Shown: positions 1-11,362, counted from the stretch's first letter. The stretch is 64,000 nucleotides of DNA from Brassica napus (GCF_020379485.1 NC_063436.1:37949512-38013511); one strand, 5' to 3'. The notes: generated by a model not told the origin, from the sequence alone. Made by a program: numbers and translations.

Positions 1-917
1 CCGATACACCTTTGCCAACGTTGATCGATTGTCAGTTGAGGACATCGATCGACGGGTTCTAGCCATGTCTATGCGCGAATATGATATGCCCTATTAAGAT
101 ACTAAATTGGCGGTTAGCCCTCTCTAGCAGTCCTAATATGATAGATAGATGTCAGGATGGGATAACAAGGGTGCTTGAGTATGCAATCCTATGATCAAGT
201 TCTAGTTAGCAAGGCTAAAACAAGCAATGAATACAAATCCATCATGAATATCACAACAAGGCAGATCTATAGTTTTGGGCTAATCCCACAAACCTATCTG
301 AACCCTGGATCTAATAATTGAACTACTCAGACATAGCAAAACAATTCATAACAATAAAAGAATATAAACTCATAGTATAGATGAAAAGAAATGAAAACAA
401 GGAGTTCCAATCACAAGTGATCTTCTCTCCAAAACTCTCTTCTCTCTCAAAATGAAACTTGTAACAAAACTAGGTTTAGAAAAAGTTCTCCTGCCGTCAA
501 AACATTTAGGCAGTATATAATCTACTAGGTTAAAAACTCGTCAGGGCATTTTGGTAATTTGGCTTGGCCTTGGGATTTAAGTCTGCTGAATCCAAAATGT
601 CGCGTGTCTGGTGTCTAGACATCGATCGATGGTACTTGTGTACATCGAACGATATTAATCTTCATCTGTCGAGGCATCTCCTGGTATCGATCGTCACCAC
701 TGATGCGCATCGATCGATTGTTCTTCCTCTCGTCGACCTCTATGTGGTCAGCTCGGGTGAAATGTCCTTTAAGCTCCAAAATGCTCCAAAGTCATAGTTT
801 TACTCCGAAATGCACCTGAACCTGAAAACATACCTAGAAGAGTAGAAAACATAGATATATATATAGAAAAACACCTATATACCATGGATGAAAACGGGTC
901 AAATCCAAGGTATATCA
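1..917 (-). mobile_element. Athila-like element A1, 3' LTR (cut by window edge)
   Basis: This stretch repeats at 8,403-9,299 with small differences, so it is one LTR of a pair; its outer end lies outside the window. On the minus strand the LTR begins TGATATACC next to a polypurine tract. A TATA-like site lies near 513-522 (TATATA read on minus). Several ATCGATCGAT palindromes occur in it (about 45, 621, 684, 709) although it is non-coding. The short ORFs inside are not genes. Confidence 0.85.
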
Positions 918-931
918 ACTCCCCCAGACTT
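918..931 (-). other. polypurine tract of A1
   Basis: Read on the minus strand this is AAGTCTGGGGGAGT directly abutting the TG of the 3' LTR, the position of the plus-strand primer in LTR retrotransposons. Element B has the same core (AAGTCTGGGGGAAT) at its 3' LTR, which places both in one lineage. Confidence 0.8.
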
Positions 932-1969
932 ACGCTTTTGCTTGTCCTCAAGCAAAACATACAGGTAGTCTCTCTGAAAGAGGTTTGAAAATATTAGGGA
1001 CTTAAGATTTTAAAGCATAGAGATCTTTCCTCAACAATTTTGCAACCACATTTAAAAAGTCCTAATCACAAAAGCACACTATGCAATATCCTAGCTTAGC
1101 AACCATTTCTCACATAACACAACTCATCAATTCACGTCTGACATCCCCTCTACTGATTTCATTTCTTAGCATAAATATAAAGTGAATGCTTTACCTTGGG
1201 AGTATCGATCACAGGATGCAAGGATTTCAGACAGGTATCTGGAGCTGCAGGTAAAAGTTAGTTCCTAGTTTCTCTCTCTCTAATTTTCTCTCTTGAGTCA
1301 AAGTCTGCTTCCATTGCAGGATCAGTGACCAAGATTGGAAAGGCTTCCATGAATCAAAACTTAATGGTGGTTGCCACCAAGTTCTGTTCACTTCTTTTTG
1401 ACCTATATCCAAGAGTTCTTTGCGAAAGCGAACCTTGAAGATTGCCGCCTCCAAGTCCCGTTTCGAACTCTTTTATTGGAGTCTTTATGAATCAAGCCTT
1501 AATGGTTTTAGCCACCAAGTCCTGTTCAGACTCATCCTAATTAAACAATAGATCTTATTTTTTATTATTATATTTTTTTTTTTGATAGAACTCACTAACT
1601 AATCTAGGGTCGAAGTTTAGAGAGAGAAAATGTGATAAATAATCTAAACCAGGCGTTACCTTCCAGGACCTGTCTGAAGAATCCGATCCCATGTATACCA
1701 AGCTCCAAGACAAGCGGTTATGTCAGGTTTAGTGTTGGAAATCAGCTTTGGTTACTTCATACGGTTCAAGGCAAGTGTGTAGTTGATAGGTTGATACGCT
1801 TTAGCATCTTTAGTGCTATCTGCAATCAGTAAATCTAAAATGGTGCTAAAGATTGGTTAGATTTTCAAGTTTAAATCAATTTAAGATTATAGTCCTTATT
1901 TTCAATAGCTAAGCATAATTTATTAAAATTCCTTTTTTATATAAGAATAAAATAAATTATATCAGTAAA

Positions 1970-1983
1970 TCTCCCCCAGACTT
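1970..1983 (-). other. second, internal polypurine tract
   Basis: Read on minus this is AAGTCTGGGGGAGA. It lies about 1.05 kb upstream of the LTR-adjacent tract and is identical over 14 bases to an internal tract in element B (34,753-34,766). No LTR start follows it. Role as an extra plus-strand priming site is inferred. Confidence 0.55.
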
Positions 1984-2258
1984 AAATTACACTGTCCCAG
2001 TGTAACTCAGCCGGAGTTATGATGAATAGTTTATGATGTACGAAATGTAACAACTAAGGAAGATACATTTGACCGGATTAGATATCGATCGATGTGGAAG
2101 TGTTACATCGATCGTCGTGTGGTTGTCTATGTCGAGCGATGTTGACATCTCGTCGGCGGTCGATATTCAGGTCCTCCTACTTGGGTCTCCTAAATCTGAA
2201 AGAAGCAAAACGAAAGTAAATAAATGCTAGCTAATAAAACCTAAATAAAATACCTAAT

Positions 2259-2276
2259 AGTGGGTTGCCTCCCACT
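2259..2276 (-). other. conserved hairpin, loop AGGCAA
   Basis: AGTGGG and CCCACT arms (6 bp) enclose a loop that reads AGGCAA on the minus strand, followed by AGCGCTTGG-type sequence. The same stem and loop occur in element B at 32,489-32,504, just after the integrase stop. It is unlikely to be coding because it sits outside the ORFs in both elements. Confidence 0.55.
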
Positions 2277-2522
2277 CAGCGCTTGGTTATAGTCATTTAG
2301 CTTGACTGTGGTAGTGATTGGCTATTGGGTGGAGAAACAGCTGCTTGTTGGAAAGCAAGCATCCACGTCATCTCTGCACATTCTGGACCAAGATGCAATG
2401 AAGCTTCTTGTGGCCTCATCATTTCTTGTCCATTTGTCATCCATCTTCTCAAGTACATTGGAGATGTTCTGTAGCCTTTCTTGAACGTTGTCAATGCTGA
2501 CCTGGTGCCAGCCTATGTTGTC

Positions 2523-3929
2523 CTAGGCGTATACTGAAAGTTCTGTCAGTTCCTTTTGCATTGACTCTATCGTCTTGTGTATCAGTTGCTCGCCGATTGG
2601 TGTAGACTCGGCGTCGATCGATGCGATTATGTGTTCGTTGGTCGGTCTCGGCGAGTTGCCATCGATCGATTTCGCTCGTGTCCTGTCGATCGATGCTGAT
2701 ATCTGGTGTTGAGCTGCGAGTTGCCTCTGAATGTCTTTGACTCTTTTCTGTAGCCATTCTGCGTGGCTGTTTAGTCCACTGATTTTGTTGTCGAATGGAA
2801 AGTAGATGTCATCGCAGTGCTTGTCAAGTCGTTCCTCCATGGTGTCTAGAGCAGTGTAGATCTTGGATGTGATCTTGTCAACCTCTGCTGCTGTGTAAGG
2901 AAGTAACTCCACATGTTTCTTGCCATCGATCCAAGGCCCTCGTAGCCTGTCGATCGATGCTGATTTTGCCTGCAAAAAACTTTGATTAGTAATGTTCTCA
3001 GTATCTTTTTGGGCATGAAGTAATTGACTAGACAATTTGTTTAAATCTATCATGACTGGTGATATAAAGTGGTCATGCATGTCCTCGTAAGTCCTCAGCC
3101 TCTCATTCATGGCTGAGACTTTAGCATCGAGCAATGTGAATGTACACATGTCGATCGATGTGGCTGGTTGTTGGTCCTTCTTGCGAATGGTGTCCAGATC
3201 TTGCTGTAGTAGCTCGATTTTAGTGCTTAGCCAGTCCACGTTGTTGTTGAGAGGGCAGTAAACGTCGTTTATCCTCGTGTCGATGTATGAGACTTCCCAT
3301 TCATCCATGTGTTGTGTTCAATATTGCGGTTCTGCAGGGATCTGGGCTGTAGGAAGACTGACGTCGATCGATGTTGCATATGGTGCGTCGTTCGATGCTG
3401 AGGTTGTAGCTTCCTTCTCAAGTTGCTGACGTAAACTCTCAATTTTTGTCCTCATTTCTGCCATACTTCTGAAAAGCTCATTGTAGCCTCTATCCAAAGG
3501 CTGATGTGTATCTTCTACCAGTGATTTGAGCTCCTCTCCCAGTTTCTCCTGAGCTCCACAAATACCAACCACCATCTCATTGATTTCATCTTTGGTGTAG
3601 AGTTCTGGTGCCAGTCTTGTGAGTGTGAAGGAAGTGGCATGTTCTGGAAGACAGATGTGGCTCTCTTCAAAAAGAGATGCTCTTTCCAGTATTTTCATGA
3701 TGTCATCCTTTGTGACAGGTATCTCACCAGCTTTGTAGACTCCATACTCGTCCCTTTGTTCCCAAGTGAACTTTCCATACTCATCTCTGTAGACTCCATC
3801 GTGCGTGTCCACACTCATCTCTGTAGACTCCATACTCGTCCCTTTGTTCCCAAGTGAACTTTCTGGCTCCGTGCATGTCAAAAGCGCGGTTCCAAAATTC
3901 ACACCGTGTGTCGATCGACGTCGGGTCAT
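2523..3929 (-). pseudogene. A1 SID-repeat coiled-coil-like ORF, one internal stop
   Basis: Two ORFs (3,929-3,318 and 3,308-2,523) lie in the same frame, separated by a TGA at 3,318-3,320 that is plausibly CGA changed to TGA. The predicted product is about 460 residues, hydrophilic, rich in Glu/Lys/Gln/Leu and probably coiled-coil. It is punctuated by Ser-Ile-Asp tripeptides (SIDM, SIDR, SIDG, SIDA, SIDV), each encoded by a TCGATCGAT palindrome. I recognise no RT, RNase H or integrase motif. It lies downstream of gag-protease, where an autonomous Athila would carry pol. Function is unknown. A downstream env-like or structural accessory protein is possible but not shown. Confidence 0.55.
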
Positions 3930-4120
3930 CTCTATCGATCGACGTTGGTGTTACCCTGTCGATCGATGTCTCCGTTGTACCGTCGATCGATGCTTGCCCT
4001 TTTGGTTGGCGTGATAGATCTGGATTGATTTTTGTTGTGGCGACTCCTACGTAGTTGTTAGGATCTGCTTGAATGACGTCTGGAGTGCCACGTTGCTAAG
4101 AGAATAGGTTGTCAGGTCCA

Positions 4121-4423
4121 TTAGCTACTTGAAGGATGTTTGCTATGTCCTCTCTGGACACTTGTAAAATCCTTCCATCTATTGCACGTGCGTTGCCATC
4201 TGGGTTCCTGAAAAATACCAAATTCATCAGGTGTTAGAAAACCGTAATCAATGTTTGCATAATCATTCAATTTAGAAATAGAAAGATTAGGGTTTAGAGT
4301 AGTATCGATCGATGTAGATACAGTTGCATCGATCGATGGCAGAGTAATTTGTGCAGAACTTGTGTTCTTGAGATGATTGCTCTTCATGGATTTTTCTGTT
4401 GATGTAGAAGGAAGAGTGTTCAT
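4121..4423 (-). CDS. A1 short SID-containing ORF
   Basis: A 100-residue ORF with Ser/Thr-rich N-terminus and two SID tripeptides encoded by TCGATCGAT. It overlaps the end of the upstream ORF by 4 bases in another frame, so it is probably the continuation of one longer reading frame split by an indel. No domain recognised. Confidence 0.35.
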   Translation of the reverse strand: MNTLPSTSTEKSMKSNHLKNTSSAQITLPSIDATVSTSIDTTLNPNLSISKLNDYANIDYGFLTPDEFGIFQEPRWQRTCNRWKDFTSVQRGHSKHPSSS

Positions 4424-5097
4424 CTTTTTTGCTTGTGTGTCTGCTCTGATGTGTGTATGTCGTTTCGGGGTGCAAAACGATTTATATAGGTATCTATAAA
4501 CCTAGTTGGGGAGGGAATATTCTCCTGCTCTTGAATTTTTGCTGCGGCGCGAATATCGATTGACGCTTCTGTGTGAGTGTCGATCGATGTGAGCGGTTGT
4601 TTTGCTGGGCGAGGGTGGGTATCGACCGATGTGGAGTGCACAGCGTCGAACAATGTTGGAAACGTGTTTGTGAACTTATGTGGTTCGAATCTTTCATCTT
4701 GCAAAGACATTTCTATTGCACGTTCTTTCCAATAATCCTCATCGTATTCCTCTGTATGTTCCTCATTAGGTGAAGAAATTACAGTGTCAACTGCAAAACT
4801 TTCATGGAAACCACTGTCTGCCCAACTGCCTATGGAATAATCATCATGTCCTCTCTTGCTTGGAGGTTGGAAGGTAAAATGTTGGTAACAATGATTAGGT
4901 GGAGCGAAATGGTCAACTGGGTGCATTATGTCGAGTGACGTGTTGTTACGGTCATCGGTCACCGTTGACTCATTGGAATCGATCGATGGAAAGGTTGGGG
5001 TGTCGATCGATTCTGAGTACTCTGTTCCGTACTCCGATTCGTACTCTGCTCCACAATGGCATGCGCCAATGAAGCCAAGTTCTTTCCCGTAATCCAC
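4420..5097 (-). CDS. A1 acidic SID-repeat ORF downstream of protease
   Basis: A 225-residue ORF beginning MDYGKELGFIG with a CHCG pair near residue 14 and an acidic, Tyr/Ser-rich body. SID(T/S/I) tripeptides recur near residues 31, 39, 170, 179. It follows the protease on the same strand; a TA-rich insertion near 5,138-5,148 appears to have shifted the frame between them, so it was probably the C-terminal extension of a gag-protease polyprotein. No RT motif is present. Function unknown. Confidence 0.45.
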   Translation of the reverse strand: MDYGKELGFIGACHCGAEYESEYGTEYSESIDTPTFPSIDSNESTVTDDRNNTSLDIMHPVDHFAPPNHCYQHFTFQPPSKRGHDDYSIGSWADSGFHESFAVDTVISSPNEEHTEEYDEDYWKERAIEMSLQDERFEPHKFTNTFPTLFDAVHSTSVDTHPRPAKQPLTSIDTHTEASIDIRAAAKIQEQENIPSPTRFIDTYINRFAPRNDIHTSEQTHKQKR

Positions 5098-5159
5098 ATA
5101 ATTAATGACCTTTCTCTTAGGTCGGATGGGGTCATATATAGTGGATGTTGGGGTCTATG

Positions 5160-5542
5160 AGCGTCAGACACAATTTGTTTTTGTTCATGTCACATACGGC
5201 TCCTACTGTATCTAGGAAAGATCTTCCAAGCAGAAGTGAAGAGTTCTAGTTAAGCTCGATGTCTAGGACATGAAAATCTACAGGGACAAGGGCATTATCA
5301 ATCTGTACCTCCAGATCTCTTATGATTCCTCCTGATCGTTTCTCGGAAAGGTCCACGAAGGTGAAGGATTCCGTTGAAGGTTCAGTGGTCAAACCAAGCT
5401 GGTCTGCCATGATCCTAGGGAGGATACTAGCTGATGGTCCTGTGTCACACATTGAATGGGGAAATTCAACACCCTTGACTATGCATGGTATTGCACACTT
5501 CCCAGGATCACTCTTCTTCGTCAACGTGATCATGTGTTTCAT
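5160..5542 (-). pseudogene. A1 retropepsin-like protease
   Basis: An aspartic-protease segment in the same frame as gag. The active-site motif is CDTGPSASILP (family usual D-T/S-G-A/S), followed by the flap region and, after a TAG stop at 5,246-5,248, an LGRSFLDTVGA motif typical of the C-terminal half of retropepsins. It is fused to gag through a TGA at 5,549-5,551. Both stops fit C-to-T or G-to-A transitions. It would cleave the gag polyprotein inside virus-like particles in the cytoplasm. The active site Asp-Thr-Gly is intact but Pro replaces the usual Ala/Ser after it. Confidence 0.7.
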
Positions 5543-5548
5543 CTTCTC

Positions 5549-7888
5549 TCAAATTTGATGAAATATTCTCCTAATGTCCTCCTCAATTACCTTTGTTTCT
5601 CTGAAGAACATCCAAAACCGGTGTGTGAAGTAAGCTTCATCAAAAGGTTTTTTTATTGGCATTCTGAGGACTCTTTTAGTGAAACCATCCATCTCCTTAT
5701 CGTTAGCTTCCCTCTTAAGGTTTTTAGGAATCTTCTCCTTTCTTTTCCTTAACCTTCTCCCTTCAGCTTCTTGTTCTTCTTGAACTGATTCTGGTGAACT
5801 ATTTAAAGGGTTGGGTTTTGGTTCGGGTGGGTTAGCTAATGGTGTAGGTGGTTTAGGTGGTGGTCTGAGTGCGTTGATGTAATCATTATCGATTGAGGGT
5901 AACCGCACTCGGTATGTCAGAGGTGCCCGTCGATCGATGGGAGGTGTGTTGTGACGATCGACGTTGGACTCACTCTGTCGATCGATGGTTGGCTCAACCG
6001 ATCGATCGATTTTATCATAGAAAGGGGAGGGTGGGTGAGGATGCTTAGCTGCGAATTCTTCATGAGTTAGAATTCGAACCGCATTGCAATCAGTCGATTT
6101 AGCGGACGACGTCGATCGATGACTGGAGTAATCCGTCCATCGATCATCATCATGGTCTGTCGATCGATGCGAGTTCATCGACATCGGTCGATACCATTGA
6201 GAACCGCCGAGACTCATGGAGCTTTCGTTTTCGAAGTCTCCTTCCTCAAGCTTTTCATTTCTCACCACTTGCCAGAAATCATCATCTATGATGGCATTTA
6301 TGTGGTGTTTCCCTTTGTCGGCTCCTGCCTCTCTAGCGAAAGCTTCTTGCCTCTTTATAGTCTCGCCCGTCTGAATTACTTGGGTTTCAAGTTTTCTCAC
6401 CTGAGTCCCTAAGGTCTCGATTTTGGTGTTCAGATTATTGTAGGCGGAGTCTATTTTACCGTTGAAATCCACGGTGATTTGTTGTTGTCCCAACAGTACT
6501 CGATCAAGCATTTCTTCGATCTTGCTTTCCTGAGTCTGGGGTGGTGGATTTTGGTAGTAAGAGTTCGAGTAGCTTTTGCTGTTGTTGAAGGGTTTTTGAA
6601 ATTGTGAACTTTGGTTACTTCTTTGACCATTTCCAAAGAAGTTTCTGTTTCCGCCCTGGTTTCCAAATTTCTGGAATCCGGTACCTCCGATGTAGTTCAC
6701 ATTTTCTTCTCCTTCCGTATCTGCTACTTCTCCTTCAGCTGAACAGACTTGCTTCCTAAGAAGCTCGTGCACCACATCTAACTTAGCTCTTACTTCGTCC
6801 ATCTGTTCCTTCCCGATAGAGGCTACAGACTTCTTCCGTTCAGAGTCAGTGTTTTTGGTGCTGCTGCTGTTAGCAAGGTTTTCGATAAGTCTCACAGCTT
6901 CCAACGGATTCCGAGTAGTGAAGTTTCCTTCACTCGCCGTATCAAGAGCCATTTGATACTGTAAGGCGAGACCTCGGAAGAAAGTGCTTAGCAGCTGCAC
7001 TTCGTTAAGTCCGTGGTGTGGACAGTCTCGCTGGAAGATCCTAAATCTAATCCACGCATCTTTGAAGGACTTTCCAGCCTTCTGCGAGAATGTGGAAATT
7101 TTGTTCCGAAGTTCTTCAGCGTGCGCCTCATCGAAGAAGTTTCGTAAGAAAGCATTCTTGATGTCGGTCCAGGATGTTAAAGATCCTGTGGGTTGCTGCC
7201 TAAGCCAGTGCATCGCTTCTCCATTCAGTGTGTATCTGAAGAGCTTGCACAGCAGGTAATCTTCGGGGACTCCTTCCATCCGAATCGCAGCGATTAGATC
7301 CTTGAACCGTTCTAGATGATCCATAGGATGCTCGTGCGGTAACCCAGAGTAGGGTATCTGCGACACGAGATTATAATATTGAGGCTACAGCTCGAAATTC
7401 TGCTTCTAGATCTCCAGAAGTCGAATAGCTGATATGTTGGAATAGTACTCATCTGGGCGATTGTAGTCGGCCAGTGGTTTCGATCGAGCGTCCTCATCTA
7501 CAGGTTGAGCAGCTCCTGTAGCATCAGCATCAGGGATTACAGTCCCCTGAGCATCTATTTTCTGACCTGTTGCATTACGCAGATGACCAGCCTAGTCATA
7601 CAGGTTTCCGTTCTCGTTCTGTGTTAGAATAATAATGTTTACCATTTTTGACGACACGGTATCGATCGACGTACGCGGTGTAGTATCGATCGTTATCGAA
7701 CGTTTGGGATCAATCGACGATGAGGGTCTGGTGTCGGTCGACGGTTGGTTGTGCGTATCGATCGACGACGAAGTTGTTGCGTTGAGCGATGTGGAACGTT
7801 GACCTCTACGGATGGTGCGTTCCAAATGAGCAGGATCGTCTGAGAACAACAAGTCTTTCTCCTTGTTGCTTCTGGTACCGCTGGGCAT
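5549..7888 (-). pseudogene. A1 gag (capsid) with three internal stops
   Basis: One frame runs from ATG at 7,888 (MPSGTRSNKEK) to TGA at 5,549, broken by TAG at 7,592-7,594, 7,406-7,408 and 7,385-7,387, all consistent with CAG to TAG. The central part (from about 7,340 down to 6,870) is a clear retrotransposon gag domain (HPMDHLERFKDL, GEAMHWLRQQ, SWTDIKNAFL, RDCPHHGL). The following Asn/Gly/Gln-rich part has no CCHC zinc knuckle. The C-terminal part carries SIDR/IDR repeats from TCGATCGAT motifs. It packages element RNA in virus-like particles. The start is chosen because the A2 copy starts at the same motif. Confidence 0.75.
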
Positions 7889-7977
7889 GCACCTGAAAAG
7901 ACAAAAAAAGATTATTAGAAAGGGGGGTAGAGAAAAGAATAAGAATCAATAAAACTAAATCTAATGGCGATCAAAGC

Positions 7978-7995
7978 TCCCCGGCAATGGCGCCA
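7978..7995 (-). other. A1 primer-binding site (tRNA-Asp type)
   Basis: On minus this reads TGGCGCCATTGCCGGGGA, four bases after the LTR end. It matches the 3' end of plant tRNA-Asp(GTC) with one mismatch (A for G at position 8). 7,889-7,977 holds the 5' leader and no gene. Confidence 0.8.
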
Positions 7996-7999
7996 AATT

Positions 8000-9299
8000 T
8001 GATACCACTCAAATTACCCTAAGGAGTGTTACTCTCATCAAAAGAGGTTCTGATGTAGTACTTAGGGATCGAATCCACAAGGAGCTAGGGAACAATTAAA
8101 TCTAGTGTTTATTAATTCTAAAGGTTGCAAATGTTTAAATGAAGTAACAATAGTAACAAGCGAGTAAATAATAAATGTAACTTGGTTGGAAATGATATTA
8201 GATGCAGGGCCACTATTCAGGTGTTGGAGATTATAATACCAATAGATGCCTATTTGTTGCATGCATGATATATTAGAGCTCAATCGCTTAACTCAGTGAT
8301 CTGCTGTCGCATGTCTCACTGGTTAACAGACTAGATCTCGTGTCTCAACGGTTAGTATGTCGACAACGAGAGAGTGTCGATCGATGGTCAATTAAGACGT
8401 CGACCGATACACCTTTGCCAACGTCGATCGATGGTCAGTTGAGGACATCGATCGACGGGTTCTAGCCAGGCCTATGCGCGAATATGATATGCCCTATTAA
8501 GATACTAAATTGGCGGTTAGCCCTCTCTAGCAGTCCTAATATGATAGATAGATGTCAGGATGGGATAACAAGGGTGCTTGAGTATGCAATCCTATGATCA
8601 AGTTCTAGTTAGCAAGGCTAAAACAAGCAATGAATACAAATCTATCATGAATATCACAACAAGGCAGATCTATAGTTTGGGGCTAATCCCACAAACCTAT
8701 CTGAACCCTGGATCTAATAATTGAACTACTCAGACATAGCAAAGCAATTCATAACAATAAAGGAATAGAAAAACATAGTATAGATGAAAAGAAATGGAAA
8801 CAAGGAGTTCCAATCACAAGTGATCTTCTCTCCCAAATGAAACTTGTTAAAAACTAGGTCTAGAAAAATCTCTCCTGCCGTCAAAACACTTAGGCAATAT
8901 ATATTCTACTAGGCTAAAAACTCGTCAGGGCATTTTGGTAATTTGGCTTGGCCTTGGTTTTTAAGTCTGCTGAATCCAAAATGTCGCGTCTGGTGTCTCG
9001 ACATCGATCGATGGTACTTGTGTACATCGATCGATATTAATCTTCATCTGTCGAGGCATTTCCTGATATCGATCGTCAACACTGATGCGCATCGATCGAT
9101 TGTTCTTCCTCTCGTCGACCTCTAAGTGGTCAGCTCGCGTGAAATGTCCTTTAAGCTCCAAAATGCTCCAAAGTCATAGCTTTACTCCAAAATGCACCTA
9201 AACCTGAAAACATACCTAGAAGAGTAGAAAACATAGATATATATATAGTAAAACACTTATATACCATGGATAAAAATGGGTCAAATCCAAGGTATATCA
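8000..9299 (-). mobile_element. A1 5' LTR (1,300 bp)
   Basis: Runs from TGATACC to GGTATATCA on the plus strand, i.e. TG...CA ends, between the PBS and a break in homology at 9,300. It matches the 1-917 LTR where they overlap. It contains seven or more ATCGATCGAT-type palindromes (8,378 to 9,093). A TATA-like site lies near 8,898-8,905. Sequence beyond 9,300 belongs to another copy's internal region, so A1 appears inserted there; its other flank is outside the window. Confidence 0.85.
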
Positions 9300-10028
9300 C
9301 ATGTGTGTCGGATGATGACTCACCTGGAATGGCATTTTGTCCTTGCATGTTCCTCAACAAGGACTCCCATTCCGGATTTATGGCTGTTATAACGTCCAAG
9401 AAGCCCTTGAGTCCACCCCCACGAGCTGCGAACGCAGATTGCGTCGAGTCCAACTCGTTACGCAGCTGAGTGGACTCTCTACGCAGCTGAGTGGACTCTC
9501 TACGCATCTGAGTGACTTCATCTTGCCGTGTCTGAACATAAGACGCTGTCGCTCTCGGAACATCGTTGACGGAACCAGTCCCCAACGTACGTCTCCTGAG
9601 GGTCTAGTTCCTAACCTGTTTCATTACGCAGATGACCATCCTGGTCATACAGGTTTCCATTCTCGTCCTGTCTGAAAATAACAATCGCAACCATGTTTCG
9701 CGACTGATGATCGATCGATGTACGCGGTGTAGTATCGATCGATGTCGAGCGATCTAGATCGGTCGACGATGAAGGTCGGGTGTCGGTCGAAGGTTGGGTA
9801 CGAGAATCAGTCGACGTGAAAGCTGCTGCGTCGAATGATTTGGAACGTTGGTATTTGCGGATTGTGCGTTCCAAGTGAGCAGGATCTTCTGAGAATAGCA
9901 GGTGTTTTTCCTTGTTGCTTCTGGTACTGCTTGGCATGTACCTGAAAAGACAACAAATTTTTTTTGTCAGAATGGGGGTAGAGAAAAGAATAAGAATCAA
10001 TAACACTAAATCTAATGGCGATCAAAGC
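9300..10028 (-). pseudogene. A2 gag N-terminal fragment
   Basis: Internal sequence of a second A copy. The gag start (MPSSTRSNKEK) is at 9,937 on minus, parallel to A1. The frame ends at TGA 9,611 and resumes in another frame from 9,585 (Thr-Gln-Leu-Arg-Arg-Glu-Ser repeats near 9,460-9,500 from a 19-bp tandem repeat, then [14 protein letters not shown]) until it stops at the A1 LTR at 9,299. SID/STD repeats are present. The rest of gag and protease are missing from this side. Confidence 0.65.
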
Positions 10029-10046
10029 TCCCCAGCAATGGCACCA
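10029..10046 (-). other. A2 primer-binding site
   Basis: Reads TGGTGCCATTGCTGGGGA on minus, a decayed tRNA-Asp type PBS (three differences from the tRNA-Asp 3' end), four bases from the A2 LTR. Confidence 0.65.
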
Positions 10047-10050
10047 AATT

Positions 10051-11362
10051 TGATACCACTCAAATTACCCTAAGGAGTGAATTACTCTCTCAAATAAGAG
10101 GTTCAGTTGCACTACTTAGGGATCAAATCCACAAAGAGCTAGGAAACCTATTAAATCTAGTAAGGTTATTAATTATAGGTGTTTGTTGTTTTATGGGTTT
10201 AAAAGTAAATAGCAATCCTAATTGAGCAAGTCTATTGCTCGACTAACAAGATGATTGGGGGTGTAACTTATTGGAAGATATTAGATGCAGGGTTTCTATT
10301 CAGGTGTTGGAGATTTTAATCCTATAGATGCCTAACAATTGCATGCATGATATATTAGAGCTCAACTCCTTAATCACAGTGATCAGCGATGGCAATGTTT
10401 CACTGGTTAACTAACTAGATCTTGGATCCCAAATTTCGTCTTTTGATCACAAGAAAGTGTCGATCGATGATCCTATAGAGATATCAATCGATACACCTTT
10501 TGCAAATAACGATCGATACACCTTTCGCAAATATCGATCGATTGTCAAAAGACAATATCGATCGATGCTTCTAGCTAAGCCCTAGGCGTGGGTTGATAAT
10601 GCTCACTAGTCTCCTAGATCAGCGGTTAGCTCTCTCTAGCAGTCCTAGCTTGACATGTTAGATTCAGGACATGATGATCAAGGATGCTTGACACATGCTA
10701 ATTCCTAGGTTCATGTTCTAGTTAACAAGGCTAAAACAAGCAATAAGAACAATCAATCACTGAATATCACAACTTAGCAAATCTATAGTTGGGGCTAATC
10801 CCTCTAACCTATTTGAACCCTGAATCTAAAAAGTAAACTACTAAGACATAGCTACGCAATTCATAACACAAGATATAGATAAAAACTGCATAGAATAGAA
10901 TAGATGAATCAGAGTTCCAATCACAAATCTCTCTATGATCTTCTCTCCTATGAAAAGTAAGAATACAATGGTGGCTGAAAATTCTCTAAAGAAAAAACTC
11001 TCTTTGCCTCCTAACACTTAGGCAAGTATATAACTATTAGGTTAAAAATTCATCAGGGGTAATATTGTAATTTGGTGAAGCCTTGGATTTAAAGTCGGAT
11101 GGAACCAAGTCGCGCATTCCGCGTCTCGACATAGATCGATGGTACGGGATGTACATCGATTGGTTTCTTCTTCTTCGTATCGACCTCTAATGGTCAGCTC
11201 GGATGAAATCTCTTTTAAGCTCCTAAATGCTCCATAATCATCACTTTACTCCAAGATACTTCTGAACCTGAAAACATACCTAATAGGATCGAATATATAG
11301 TATATAGATGGTAAAATACTTATATACCATGGATGGAAATGGGTCAAACCTATGGCATATCA
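10051..11362 (-). mobile_element. Athila-like LTR shared by A2 and A3 (1,312 bp)
   Basis: TG...CA bounded LTR (TGATACC to GGCATATCA on plus) with a PBS on its left and a polypurine tract on its right. It is therefore both the 5' LTR of A2 and the 3' LTR of a further unit A3, the signature of unequal recombination between elements. It is diverged from the A1 LTRs. Four or more ATCGATCGAT-type sites lie at 10,458-10,565. Confidence 0.75.

Larger units (their letters stand above)
932..2522 (-). other. A1 non-coding tail between last ORF and PPT
   Basis: No credible gene. It holds a second polypurine tract (1,970-1,983), a conserved hairpin (2,259-2,276), and two imperfect copies of a roughly 43-bp segment (about 1,349-1,390 and 1,487-1,529). 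A few ATCGATCGAT motifs occur near 2,083 and 2,107. The equivalent tail of element B carries the same two landmarks. Confidence 0.6.
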
